Below, in pieces: positions 9,577-19,946 of a DNA stretch of 64,000 bases. The first letter of the stretch is position 1, and each line of letters begins with the position of its first letter. The notes beneath the pieces were generated by a model. That model worked only from the letters and a program-made list of their open reading frames with translations, was not told the DNA's origin and searched no databases. The DNA is from Nemophila menziesii (lineage: Eukaryota; Streptophyta; Magnoliopsida; Boraginales; Hydrophyllaceae), in assembly GCA_029959085.1 (NCBI GenBank), contig JARWIR010000002.1, forward strand, positions 63,666,154 through 63,730,153. The letters are read 5' to 3'. The position numbers were made by a program, and so were the translations under genes.

Positions 9577-9719
9577 TATTATAAGATATGCCCCCAATCC
9601 CTTTGAATCTCTAAATATTATAAGGAGATTACAATTATTTATGACTAATAAAAAACTTATATAAATTATATTTTTCAATAAATTTATTTCCCTCAAACCC
9701 ACTTATATCAATAGATACA

Positions 9720-9865
9720 ATGACGGATCTTTTTCATAAACGGAGCAAGTTGGCTAGACTTGAACAGTGCAGAAGCAAATATATGGATTTGGAGCTCTAC
9801 AATAGATGCAATGGAAGATCGGGAGTTTTGATTGGATCTAATGTGGCCGGCTGGTTCGGAGATTC
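9720..9865 (+). other. Small unrecognised ORF split by the copia element (first part)
   Basis: An ATG at 9720 opens a frame (MTDLFHKRSKLARLEQC...) that is open to the copia insertion point. With the element and one TSD copy left out, the same frame continues at 16454 through MARADTTAWF to a stop at 16527-16529, 73 codons in all. I do not recognise the family. It may be a decayed exon or chance. Sequence 9586-9719 shows nothing else I can name. Confidence 0.35.
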
Positions 9866-11025
9866 TGTTATCCTCACCTTATTTTTATTCCCGTTTTAAT
9901 ATTCGACAAATCATCATTTAAACTAAAATTCATTTGGTATCACTTTTAAAGGTTTTCCAAAACCCCTCATTAGATTAGTTGTCTTTAAATCTTTGATCTT
10001 AAGCTTGAGCTTCAAAAGAACAGCGTCGCGGTACACCGGACAAGAGCTGCGGTACACCGCAGTACCACGGACCAAAGGCGCGGTGCATAGGCTAGTCCGA
10101 CCAGTAAGCTAAGAAAATGTGCGGTACACCGGACTGAGGCGCGGTACACCGGACTGAGGCACGGACCAGGAACACGGTGCATAGGATAGCCCGTCAGTTT
10201 ACTATGAAATCAAGACGAGGGATTTTGCGGTGCACCGGACCATACCCGCGGTACACCGCATGAAAGGGTTTCTGCACTATTACTAGAGGACAAAGCTTAT
10301 ACCCGTTGGAGTTAAAATAGATCCGTTAGATAGAAGCCTTTTGACCGTTGGAAGCTTATTTCAGCTATAAATTGAAGCTCATTCAAGACACAACTCATCC
10401 CTTCCATCTACCAATCTTAAGAGCAATTAATATTATCATTGAAGAAGGTTTCAAAGGAGCATTCAAGTCATATTCATTCTCAAGCTACATAGTTTATATC
10501 CACTCATTTAGGAGTTTAATTACAAAGCTTTTATAGCACCCCTAAACACTTTTCCTTTCCTCTTAAGTTCTTGTAATAGATTAAGAGAGTAGTGTGAGTA
10601 TAGGTTCTATACTTGGTTCCTTGTGTTGGTGATAACACAAGTGTATTTCCTTCAAGGTTTTTGAAGTGGTTGTAATGGGTTTGTAATCTCACCCGGGTTA
10701 AAGAGTTACGGAGCTTAGTGAAAAGCTTGAAATCCTAAGGAGGCTTCCTTAGGTAGTGGATGTAGGGAAACCGAACCACTATACATCGTTGTGTATCTTT
10801 CTATCCCTACACTCTTTACTTTTCCGCACTCTATATGCTTGATAAAATTCTTACATGAATAGTTTGATAATATTGTCTTATAGGATTATCTAGTTTTTAA
10901 CTATTTAGTTTACTATAACAATAGGATTCAAATTAGCTTTTAATTTTATTTACTCGAAATAAAATTAGCCGATTAATTTCAATTGTCCTATTCAACCCCC
11001 CTTCTAGGACGCATATAGAATATCA
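9866..11025 (+). repeat. 5' LTR of the copia element
   Basis: Starts TGTTA and ends TATCA. It contains a cluster of GCGGTACACCG/GCGGTGCACCG motifs at 10028-10262, upstream of a TATA box (TATAAA, 10366-10371) that probably sets the U3/R border. Later LTR sequence is AT-rich. Confidence 0.95.
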
Positions 11026-11027
11026 AT

Positions 11028-11040
11028 TGGTATCAGAGCC
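11028..11040 (+). other. Primer binding site of the copia element
   Basis: TGGTATCAGAGCC begins two bases after the LTR. It is the usual initiator tRNA-Met complement of plant Ty1/copia elements. Confidence 0.9.
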
Positions 11041-11080
11041 TAGCTCTATTGTACTTTATCGTTTCTAGAGTTAATACGAT

Positions 11081-12730
11081 ATGGACTCTAATCAACCGGA
11101 AGGTTCATGTTCTACTAGACCTCCGCTTTTTGTAGGAAAAGACTACTTTGGATGGAAAAAGAAAATGGAGATTCATGTCAAAGGAATCGATTACTTTTTG
11201 TGGCTTGCTATCAAGAAGGGTCCTTACATTCCTTATGTTGATGGTAGTACAACGGAGGAGAAAGATGAAGATGCTTACAATGCTCAAGACATAGCTAAAC
11301 TCACCAAAAACAACAAAGCTATGAACATACTCATTAATGGTTTAAGTGTCACGGAATATGCTAGAGTGAGTGAATGCAATTCGGCTCATGAAATGTGGCA
11401 ACTCTTGGAGCTATCATATCAAGGAACGGAAGATGTGAAGGAAACTAAGATTGTTCTTTTTATCACTAAGTATGAGCTATTTCGTATGGAGCCCGATGAA
11501 GCCTTAAATGCTATGCATCAAAGATTTTCTAACATTGTCAACACCTTGAAGACTCTTGGTCAAGAGTACACCAACAAAGAACAATGCCGAAAAATCTTAT
11601 TTGCTCTTCCAAAGAAATACAAATCAAAAATCAACTCCATAAGAGATACTAAAGATCTTTCAAAAATGACGGTTCATGAACTCATTTGCAACCTCATGAC
11701 GGAAGAGCTTGTGCTTGAAGAAGAAAAGATAAGAGATGATGAGGAGAAGAAGATTAAGAAATCCATTGCTTTCCATGCCTTGAGTACCAAGTTGAAAGAA
11801 CGAAAAGAAAGGAAGGAAAGTGAAGAAGAAGAAAACTCACGTGAAGAAGAAACTAGTGAAGATGAAGGAGTAGCTATGTTGGCAAGAGATATGAAAAAAT
11901 TCATGAGATACAAACGCTTTGCCAAGAAAGGAAGTTCTTCCTCACCCTATAAGAAGAATGTTAGTGCTATCAAACAAGATGAACCCACTTGCTATCATTG
12001 CAAGAAAGTTGGTCACATCAAAACTTATTGTCCTCTTCTTCAAAAGGAGAAACCTAAGAGAGCAATGCATGCTAATATCACTTGGGATACTCAAAATTCG
12101 GATGAAGAAGAAAGTGATAATGAAAATGTTAATCTTGTTGCTTTTATGGGAGAACTTGAAAATGATGAAGATGCTTCTTCGGATGATGATACCGGTTCAA
12201 CTCACTTTGCCTTTATGGCAAATCATGATGAGGTAACTCCTAAATCTAAACTCTCTTTATATAATGATGATGCTAGTGAACAAGATATTCATGAGGCATT
12301 TGATTCTCTTTACAATGATTTTTTAAACTCTATTGAAACAAACAAAGTTTTAACAAAAGATTTAGAATTTGAGAAAAATAGAACTAAAGAGGTTTTGAAA
12401 GCTTTGGAAGATTGTCAAAATCTTTGTGATGAATGTATAGATGAAAATGAGAAACTTCATCTTATTGAGAAAAATCTTTTGGAAGAAAAAGCTTTGTTAG
12501 AGAAAAAGATTGTTGATCAAAATGCTATTATTTTAAAATTTACAAATGGGCAAGAAAACTTGGAAATGATTTTAGGCTCTCAAAAAATGGATTTTGAAAA
12601 AAGTGGTGTTGGATATGATCCATCAACTAAACAAAAACTCTTGAAAAATGTTTTTGTAAAATCAAAAATTTCAAATGCAATTCCATCTTCTTCAAAATCT
12701 TCTATCACTTGCATTGAGCATAATTTTTAG
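11081..12730 (+). CDS. Copia gag ORF, running into a truncated pol frame
   Basis: 549 codons. It has a Ty1/copia Gag core (FGWKKKMEIHV; later MWQLLELSYQGTEDVK, TKYELFRMEP), an acidic/basic stretch with many Glu and Lys, a CCHC zinc knuckle CYHCKKVGHIKTYC (about residues 303-316), an acidic region, and a predicted coiled coil near 420-500. The last residues before the stop (CIEHNF) already belong to the integrase region. The TAG at 12728-12730 is in the same frame as the downstream pol ORF, so gag and the pol remnant are separated by one stop codon only. Confidence 0.9.
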   Translation: MDSNQPEGSCSTRPPLFVGKDYFGWKKKMEIHVKGIDYFLWLAIKKGPYIPYVDGSTTEEKDEDAYNAQDIAKLTKNNKAMNILINGLSVTEYARVSECNSAHEMWQLLELSYQGTEDVKETKIVLFITKYELFRMEPDEALNAMHQRFSNIVNTLKTLGQEYTNKEQCRKILFALPKKYKSKINSIRDTKDLSKMTVHELICNLMTEELVLEEEKIRDDEEKKIKKSIAFHALSTKLKERKERKESEEEENSREEETSEDEGVAMLARDMKKFMRYKRFAKKGSSSSPYKKNVSAIKQDEPTCYHCKKVGHIKTYCPLLQKEKPKRAMHANITWDTQNSDEEESDNENVNLVAFMGELENDEDASSDDDTGSTHFAFMANHDEVTPKSKLSLYNDDASEQDIHEAFDSLYNDFLNSIETNKVLTKDLEFEKNRTKEVLKALEDCQNLCDECIDENEKLHLIEKNLLEEKALLEKKIVDQNAIILKFTNGQENLEMILGSQKMDFEKSGVGYDPSTKQKLLKNVFVKSKISNAIPSSSKSSITCIEHNF

Positions 12731-14932
12731 GCTCCTAGAACTCCCCAACAAAATGGGGTAGTGGAAAGGAAAAACCGAACTCTACAAGAAATGGCAAGGA
12801 CAATGCTAAAAGAACATAGCTTGCCTACATACTTTTGGGGTGAAGCCGTTCATACGGCTTGTTATGTGTTAAATAGAGTTCTAATTAGACCCCTTATTAA
12901 GAAAACCCCTTATGAGCTTTGGAATGGTAGACCACCAACTATTGATTATTTTCGTGTTTTTGGGTGCAAATGTTTTATCTTAAACACTAGGGATTATTTG
13001 GGCAAATTTGATGCTAAATCGGATGAAGGTATTTTTCTTGGTTATTCCACTAAGGGAAAAGCCTTTCGCATTTTCAATATACGTACTCGTACCATTGAGG
13101 AATCTATGCATTTTGACTTTGATGAGACTAATCCTTTTTGTATCAAGAAAGTAGTAGATGTTGATTTACATGAAGATACTCCACAAGATCAACCTTTAGA
13201 ATCTCCTACTCAAGAATTAAAATCTCATGATGAATCTCTTAAGGAAAATGGTCAACTCTCAAATGAAGCTAGTACGGATTTACCAAAGTGTTGGAAAAAC
13301 ATCAAAGATCACCCAAGTGAATTAATTCTAGGTGATCCAAATGAAGGTGTTACCACTCGTTCTCGTATTATTGCTCTATGTGCTCATCAAGCATTCTTAT
13401 CTCAAATTGAGCCCAAGAATATTAAAGAAGCCTTGCTAGATGATCATTGGATAAACGCTATGCATGAGGAATTAAATCAATTTGAGCGTAGTAAAGTTTG
13501 GACATTAATTGAGAAACCAATTGGCCCTACTATCATTGGCACAAAGTGGGTGTTTCGCAACAAGCTAGATGACACCGGTATTATCACTAGAAATAAAGCA
13601 AGGTTAGTTGCTCAAGGATACAATCAAGAGGAAGGTATTGATTTCGATGAAACTTTTGCTCCGGCAGCTAGACTTGAATCTATTCGTATGTTACTTGCTT
13701 TTGCTTGTTATATGAATTTTAAACTTTACCAAATGGATGTCAAAAGTGCTTTTTTAAATGGTTTTATAGATGAGGAAGTCTTTGTCAAACAACCACCGGG
13801 TTTTGAAGATCCAAAATTTCCAAATCATGTTTTTAAACTTTCAAAAGCTTTATATGGTTTAAAACAAGCACCTCGTGCTTGGTATGAACGTTTAAGCAAA
13901 TTTTTGTTAGATGATGGTTTTAAACGAGGAAATATTGACTCCACTTTATTTATAAAAAGGTCTTCAAAAGATATCATTCTTGTTCAAATTTATGTGGATG
14001 ATATAATATTTGGTGCTACTAATGAAAATCTTTGTGAGAATTTTTCTAAAAGCATGCATAGGGAATTTGAGATGAGCGTGATGGGAGAATTGAATTACTT
14101 TCTTGGACTTCAAATCAAACAAATGAAGGATGGCATCTTTGTCAATCAAGCCAAATACACAAAAGAATTGATCAAAAAATTTGGACTTGAAGATGCAAAG
14201 GAAATTGGAACTCCAATGAGCACATCCACAAAATTAGACAAAGATGAAGATGGTAAGGATGTTGATGAGAAAGCATATCGAGGTATGATTGGTAGCTTAC
14301 TTTATTTAACCGCTTCTAGGCCCGATATTATGTTCCCCGTGTGTCTTTGTGCTAGATTTCAATCCTCTCCTAAGGAATCTCATCTTAGTGCCGTTAAGCG
14401 TATTTTTAGGTATTTGAAAGGAACCCTAAGTCTAGGACTTTGGTACCCAAGATTTACCTCTTTTGAACTAATAGGTTATTCGGATGCCGATTATGCCGGT
14501 TGTAGACTTGATAGGAAGAGTACTAGTGGAAGTTGCCAATTCTTAGGTCAATCCCTTGTTTCTTGGTCTAGTAGAAAACAAAATAGTGTTGCTTTAACCA
14601 CGGCCGAAGCCGAATATGTTGCGGCCGGAAATTGTGTGACTCAAATTCTTTGGATGAAACAAACCTTACTAGATTTTGGCCTAGAGTATGATTGTGTTCC
14701 CATTCGTTGTGATAACACTAGTGCTATCAATCTTACCAAAAATACTATTCAACACTCTAGAACGAAACACATAGAAATCCGTCATCACTTTATCCGTGAT
14801 CACACTCAAAAAGGGGATATTGTACTTGAATTTGTCACTTCGGAAAATCAACTAGCCGATATCTTCACTAAACCTCTACCCCAAGATCTCTTTGAGAAAA
14901 TTCGTTGTGAGATTGGAATGCAGATTCTCTAA
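12731..14932 (+). pseudogene. Copia pol remnant: integrase C-terminal part, RT and RNase H
   Basis: Open from just after the TAG. Begins with the last catalytic segment of integrase (PRTPQQNGVVERKNRTLQ, holding the third acidic residue). The integrase C-terminal region follows, then RT (KWVFRNKLDD, ARLVAQGYNQEEGIDFDETF, YVDDIIFGAT near 13993) and RNase H (YSDADYAGC near 14480, TKHIEIRHHFIRD). Protease, the integrase zinc finger and its first two catalytic Asp are absent. The RT-RNase H part looks unbroken, unlike the gypsy copies in this window. Confidence 0.9.
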
Positions 14933-15274
14933 CCATCCTTTCATGCCATTATTGTTTAGTGCTTTTTGTGTATATTATCTTGTTGCTAATATTTTCTTGG
15001 TGTTATAGGGTCCTTTAAGCTTCTAATTGTTATCCATTTATTTCTTTAGCCCTTGTTTTTACTCAAAATGTATTTTGACCCCTTAAAATTTTCAAAAATC
15101 GTATCATTGGTTCTTTTTGTTGTTGACAAAGGGGGAGAAATTTTAGTTAAACTTTTTCAAATGCATTTTGTGAGGGGGAGTTTTTATAAAAACTCTAGTG
15201 ATTAGGTTGAGGGGGGGTTTTTGATTAAAACTTTATCTAAGGCATCTTCAAAAGTTTATGATTTGTCAAACATC

Positions 15275-15287
15275 AAAAAGGGGGAGA
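15275..15287 (+). other. Polypurine tract of the copia element
   Basis: AAAAAGGGGGAGA directly before the 3' LTR (TGTTA at 15289). The sequence from 14933 to here is T-rich 3' untranslated DNA with several more GGGGGAG runs (15130-15215) and no ORF. Confidence 0.85.
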
Positions 15288-15288
15288 T

Positions 15289-16448
15289 TGTTAGCCTCAC
15301 CTTGGTTTTATTCCCGTTTTAATATTCGACAAATCATCATTTAAACTAAAATTCATTTGGTATCACTTTTAAAGGTTTTCCAAAACCCCTCATTAGATTA
15401 GTTGTCTTTAAATCTTTGATCTTAAGCTTGAGCTTCAAAAGAACAGCGTCGCGGTACACCGGACAAGAGCTGCGGTACACCTCAGTACCACGGACCAAAG
15501 GCGCGGTGCATAGGCTAGTCCGACCAGTAAGCTAAGAAAATGTGCGGTACACCGGACTGAGGCGCGGTACACCGGACTGAGGCACGGACCAGGAACACGG
15601 TGCATAGGATAGCCCGTCAGTTTACTATGAAATCAAGACGAGGGATTTTGCGGTGCACCGGACCATACCCGCGGTACACCGCATGAAAGGGTTTCTGCAC
15701 TATTACTAGAGGACAAAGCTTATATCCGTTGGAGTTAAAATAGATCCGTTAGATAGAAGCCTTTTGACCGTTGGAAGCTTATTTCAGCTATAAATTGAAG
15801 CTCATTCAAGACACAACTCATCCCTTCCATCTACCAATCTTAAGAGCAATTAATATTATCATTGAAGAAGGTTTCAAAGGAGCATTCAAGTCATATTCAT
15901 TCTCAAGCTACATAGTTTATATCCACTCATTTAGGAGTTTAATTACAAAGCTTTTATAGCACCCCTAAACACTTTTCCTTTCCTCTTAAGTTCTTGTAAT
16001 AGATTAAGAGAGTAGTGTGAGTATAGGTTCTATACTTGGTTCCTTGTGTTGGTGATAACACAAGTGTATTTCCTTCAAGGTTTTTGAAGTGGTTGTAATG
16101 GGTTTGTAATCTCACCCGGGTTAAAGAGTTACAGAGCTTAGTGAAAAGCTTGAAATCCTAAGGAGGCTTCCTTAGGTAGTGGATGTAGGGACACCGAACC
16201 ACTATACATCGTTGTGTATCTTTCTATCCCTACACTCTTTACTTTTCCGCACTCTATATGCTTGATAAAATGTTTACATGAATAGTTTGATAATATTGTC
16301 TTATAGGATTATCTAGTTTTTAACTATTTAGTTTACTATAACAATAGGATTCAAATTAGCTTTTAATTTTATTTACTTGAAATAAAATAAGCCAATTAAT
16401 TTCAATTGTCCTATTCAACCCCCCTTCTAGGACGCATATAGAATATCA
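15289..16448 (+). repeat. 3' LTR of the copia element
   Basis: Same length as the 5' LTR. Differences include three in the first 22 bases and changes near the 3' end (CTTGAAATAAAATAAGCC against CTCGAAATAAAATTAGCC). Confidence 0.95.
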
Positions 16449-16967
16449 GATTCTATGGCCAGAGCCGATACGACTGCCTGGTTCATAAAAACAGGTGTTG
16501 AAGAGATGAGTAACACCTTGAAGAGATGAGTAACACCAGCATAATGTCACAGTGCCATTTTTGTTTGTTTCTATTTTACGCTTAGGTTAAATTGTTTATT
16601 TAACTTCTTTTCATTAATGTAGTAAATAATTAATTATTAAATTTCAAATTGATTTTCTTTTAATTAATTTTTTTTACTCATTGTTATTTTATTTGCTTAA
16701 TGTAATACGAATATTTTCACGATTACATGTATATGGTGATCAACGTCAAAATGAGGGTGATCAATGTAAAAACTAGTGTACTCAATATCAAAAAGGAAAG
16801 GATTAAGTATCAAAATAAAAGTTGCACAGGGTCTAAAATAGATTTGCCCAATATTTGATGACAACATTCAAAGAGTATATATATTATCATTTATAAGGTT
16901 GAATTAACTCGATGTAAAATAAAATATGTTCAGGATCGTTCTTAAAATTTCTTATTGTTTGATGAAT

Positions 16968-17121
16968 ATACTCAATGTTACTGCTATAGATACTCAGTGT
17001 CGGTGCTAGCGATACTCAATGTCCCTACCGGTGATACTAAGTGACGCTATTGGAGGTGCTCAGTGTCATTGTTGGAAATACTCGGTGTCGTTGTGGGAGA
17101 TACTCAATGTTGCCCCGGAGA
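16968..17121 (+). repeat. 22-bp degenerate minisatellite, seven units
   Basis: Units start at 16968, 16990, 17012, 17034, 17056, 17078 and 17100, exactly 22 nt apart, each with ATACTCA(A/G)TG or a variant; the next start is at 17121. A looser series of related motifs (GATCAACGTC, GATCAATGTA, ACTCAATATC) lies at 16735-16830. Confidence 0.85.
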
Positions 17122-17639
17122 TGTTATTTGTTAGAGGATTACTGAATTTTTTTATCATAAGATTGATTTGTTTCATGTCAATTTTATCAAATACTAAAGA
17201 GAATCAGCATCTTTGCTTCCGTATCCCATTATTCTTCCAGTTCATTCTTATTTATATTTATGAATTCGCCACTTGGTAATACTATTCATAAGGTCACCTT
17301 GTTCAACCTTAATCATACGTATTGGTGTTGTGTTGTTAGTAATATTAAATTTTTATAAAAATATATAGTTTATTTTCACATAGTCGCTAGGCCACTAAAT
17401 TTCTAAACGCTTTTGACAATATAGTCATGATATTTTGTATTCTATAATTTATTTTTCAAAATAATTATTAAACTTTTTAATTATGTAATTTTGATTTATT
17501 TTTGTATTTATAAAATAATTATTGATCAAAGGATAACCAAGCGTTTTTTTACTACATTTTTCAAACAAAAAGACGACATACAAAAGAAAAGAAATAAAAC
17601 AAAAGAAAACAAGTGATTTTTGTAAAACTTGTGAGGTTG

Positions 17640-17729
17640 GTAAATAAATTTGTGGACACAAACTTGCCACGTAAGGTTATTAGAGAGTAATAGAGGATCT
17701 CACTAGTGGAGGATCCTTACCCATGAGTC
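17640..17729 (+). repeat. 90-bp dispersed repeat, copy 2
   Basis: Second copy of the sequence at 5671-5760. The inverted repeat seen there is slightly damaged here (AAACTT for AAATTT). Sequence beyond the 90 bp is not shared. Confidence 0.55.
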
Positions 17730-18054
17730 AATAAATTTATAAGCACTTAACGTGTAAGTCCTTGTTACTATCATATTGATACCCTGTATGCTCTGATTCG
17801 AACATGTTTGATAATTTGATTGAAAAAAATATTTAGTAAGATAATATTTTTATCGACTATTTTTGTCCCGAAAGATGATATTATAAAAATAAAGTACAAT
17901 TTACAATAACAAAACGAAATAAATAACAAAAGATACAATGAAATTGAGTGCAAAGAAATTTATCGAATTCCTCATTTTTGGTAGACTATTTAATAGAATG
18001 ACAATACTTCCTTGTATTAACTCTTTATTCCATATGAATTCACATGAATCAGGA

Positions 18055-18256
18055 TTACACTAGTTCATAGAAACAACCGTGTTCAGATTGAAAATAAATT
18101 AGCAACACAATGTGATTCAACAATTGAGGTGAATCAAAAGCAATTACGCAAGCAACATAAAAAGTAAATATTTTTCCAGTAAGGGGAAGACAATCTTCTC
18201 TGAGAACCTTAAAAATATCCAAGGTATTAGACAAATGTGAGCAGCGAGTGGGAAAG
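18055..18256 (-). other. Unrecognised minus-strand ORF interrupted by element B
   Basis: Open on the minus strand from the insertion point to a stop at 18055. With element B and one TSD copy left out, the frame is joined to an open frame at 30779-30897 starting at an ATG, for about 107 codons. No domain is recognised. The preserved frame across the insertion is the only argument that this was coding. Confidence 0.3.
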
Positions 18257-19817
18257 TGATGTCTCCCTAAATGTTCTAATTTTATGCCCTTGGAAGACAT
18301 CATTTTTTGTGTTTATTACACTATTTAGATAGACTTTTGGTGTTAATATGCAGTAAATCGATTTTCTCTTTTAATTCTAGTATTTAAACTTTTACGCGTA
18401 ATATAGTTTGTTTTGAGTGAAAAGTTGTAGGTTTTGAATACTAGCTAGGAGATGAATCCAAGAATAAAGTCAAATATTGTGTAATGAAGTCAAAGCAAGA
18501 AGAAATATCCCGAAAGAATTGACAATTTCAAACTGCAAATCTAGAAAGTTAATATTTATTGCTGATTTCGAACCATCTAAGAGTGGATTTAGCGTCTAAC
18601 TTGTGAAGATAATTTGTTCCCCATTGAGTTACGGAATTTTAGCAACTGGAATGGAGTCATTCCGAGTTGAAACGAGCCGGTTACAGCTGATTTAGTGAAG
18701 GTGGTGCAGCAGTTACGGGATTTGGGCTTAATTAACGGAGTTGGGCTTTTCTAATTTTCATTTAATCCTTTAGAAAAGCCCTAGTCCGAATTTTATATTA
18801 TAAATAGGCTTTAGACTCTTATTTTTAACATACAATTCATACGCTTAGAAGTTAGAACACCAGAAGAAGCTGGAGCAAGGAAGAGAAGAAGCCAAGAGCT
18901 GGAGAAATTCAACATCTCCAATTCTTAGCCAATTCAACTCCGTGATTAGGTTCTTCTATTTCATTATGTAAAACAATTATAAATTCCTTTTATCTTAATT
19001 TCTTAGTTTTTTGTATTAGTATGAGCTAAACTTATAAGTGCTTGAGAACGCATAATGAGTTAATCTCAATTCTATTTCATTTCATGTGTTTGAATTTGGG
19101 ATTATAATAATTGAAATCAAATTGGGTAATTAGTATTTTTCTTTAATTTGCATTTATTGACTATCATTGAAGTTGCGAATCAACAATAGGATTTAATACT
19201 TAGGCTATTCCATTTAGTGGCGAATGGATCACCTTGACGGGGGGTCTAGGTATGGAACCAATTAATGAATGTAGGATAGGAATTAATGACTTTGAGGAGC
19301 TTAATTAATCCTATGGCCTATTGGGTAATAAGAACTTAACCATTCGAAGGTGGACTATAATCACCCTGACGGGGTTTGTAGCACCTAAGAATAGCTCCTT
19401 AGCCCACCCTGATAGGGGTAAGGAGAATTCCGAATCCCGACCATTACTATTTACCGATTTGTCCCTTAAACAAAACATGGAATGAATAGAGTTAGGTGAA
19501 ATCCTTGCGTCTCTCAAGTACTACCTCTCATACCTTGCGTTTAGCTAGTTTATTTACTTGCGTCTAGTTTAATATTTGCATTAATTTAGTCTTTTAATTT
19601 ATCATCTTAGTTATAGAAAACCAAAACAAACATTCTTAAAATCATTTACCTGCTTTTACGTGCAATTAATCACTATTCGATAAGCATTAGAGTCAACCAA
19701 ACCGTCCCTGAGAACGAATCTGTATTATCACATATATTACTTGGGACAACTGTACACTTGCAGTTGTGGTACTTTTTTCCTTATTTCATTTATTTTAGAA
19801 CACACAAAGGACCACCA
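18257..19817 (+). repeat. 5' LTR of element B (1561 bp)
   Basis: Starts TGATGTCTCCC, ends GGACCACCA. The first 48 nt form an inverted repeat (one arm changed to GGAAGACATCA). TATAAATAGG near 18799 is the likely promoter TATA. CCTGACGGGG repeats and TTGGGACAACTGTAC near the 3' end are shared with the other LTRs here. Confidence 0.93.
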
Positions 19818-19823
19818 AGTTTT

Positions 19824-19841
19824 TGGCGCCGCTGCCGGGGA
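19824..19841 (+). other. Primer binding site, element B
   Basis: TGGCGCCGCTGCCGGGGA, six bases after the LTR; identical to the site in A and E. Confidence 0.9.
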
Positions 19842-19946
19842 CGGTAGTGTGTGACCCTGGTGTTTATCCTTTAGTGTTAGTTGCATTTTTATTTTTCAGT
19901 TTTACGCTTTGTTTGTTCATCTTTTTCAGGTTTTTAGGTTTGGTAT

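Larger units (their letters stand above)
7884..9585. mobile_element. Mutator-like element (Pack-MULE type) with 9-bp TSD
   Basis: Element 7893-9576 (1684 bp). The ends are GAGGAAATACCA and, reverse complemented, GAGTAAATACCA. They are flanked by the perfect 9-bp duplication TATTATAAG (7884-7892 and 9577-9585), the TSD length typical of Mutator-like elements. Terminal inverted repeats run about 0.4 kb each, and the middle is a captured fragment of a phosphodiesterase gene, not transposase. It is therefore non-autonomous. It inserted about 120 bp after the NRT2 stop codon and may lie within or near that gene's 3' UTR. Confidence 0.9.
9866..16448 (+). mobile_element. Ty1/copia retrotransposon with internal deletion
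   Basis: Complete ends: 5' LTR 9866-11025, primer site, gag, partial pol, purine tract, 3' LTR 15289-16448, and a perfect 5-bp TSD GATTC (9861-9865 and 16449-16453). Both LTRs are 1160 bp and I count about 12 differences (about 99% identity), so the insertion is young. Protease and most of integrase are missing, so it cannot move by itself. RT wording (YVDDIIFGAT) and a gag of about 550 residues with a zinc knuckle place it in plant Ty1/copia. I do not assign a lineage with confidence. Confidence 0.95.
16454..18256. other. Host DNA between the copia element and element B
   Basis: AT-rich DNA without a convincing gene. It contains the end of the split ORF (to 16529), a perfect 20-bp tandem duplication (TTGAAGAGATGAGTAACACC at 16498-16517 and 16518-16537), a 22-bp minisatellite, a copy of the 90-bp dispersed repeat, and part of a minus-strand ORF at its right end. 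Between 17122 and 17640 I see nothing recognisable. Confidence 0.6.

Noticed and set aside
9613..9627. Second copy of AAATATTATAAGGAG just past the MULE as an alternative TSD
   Set aside because: The 9-bp duplication directly at the TIR ends (7884-7892 and 9577-9585) is perfect; the further copy is most simply a pre-existing local repeat.
10348..10536. 62-codon ORF in the copia LTR, repeated at 15771-15959
   Set aside because: Lies in the R/U5 part of both LTRs and shows no domain; identity simply reflects LTR identity.
17019..17279. 86-codon ORF over the minisatellite
   Set aside because: Its first part is the 22-bp repeat, whose period is not a multiple of three, and the rest has no similarity I recognise.
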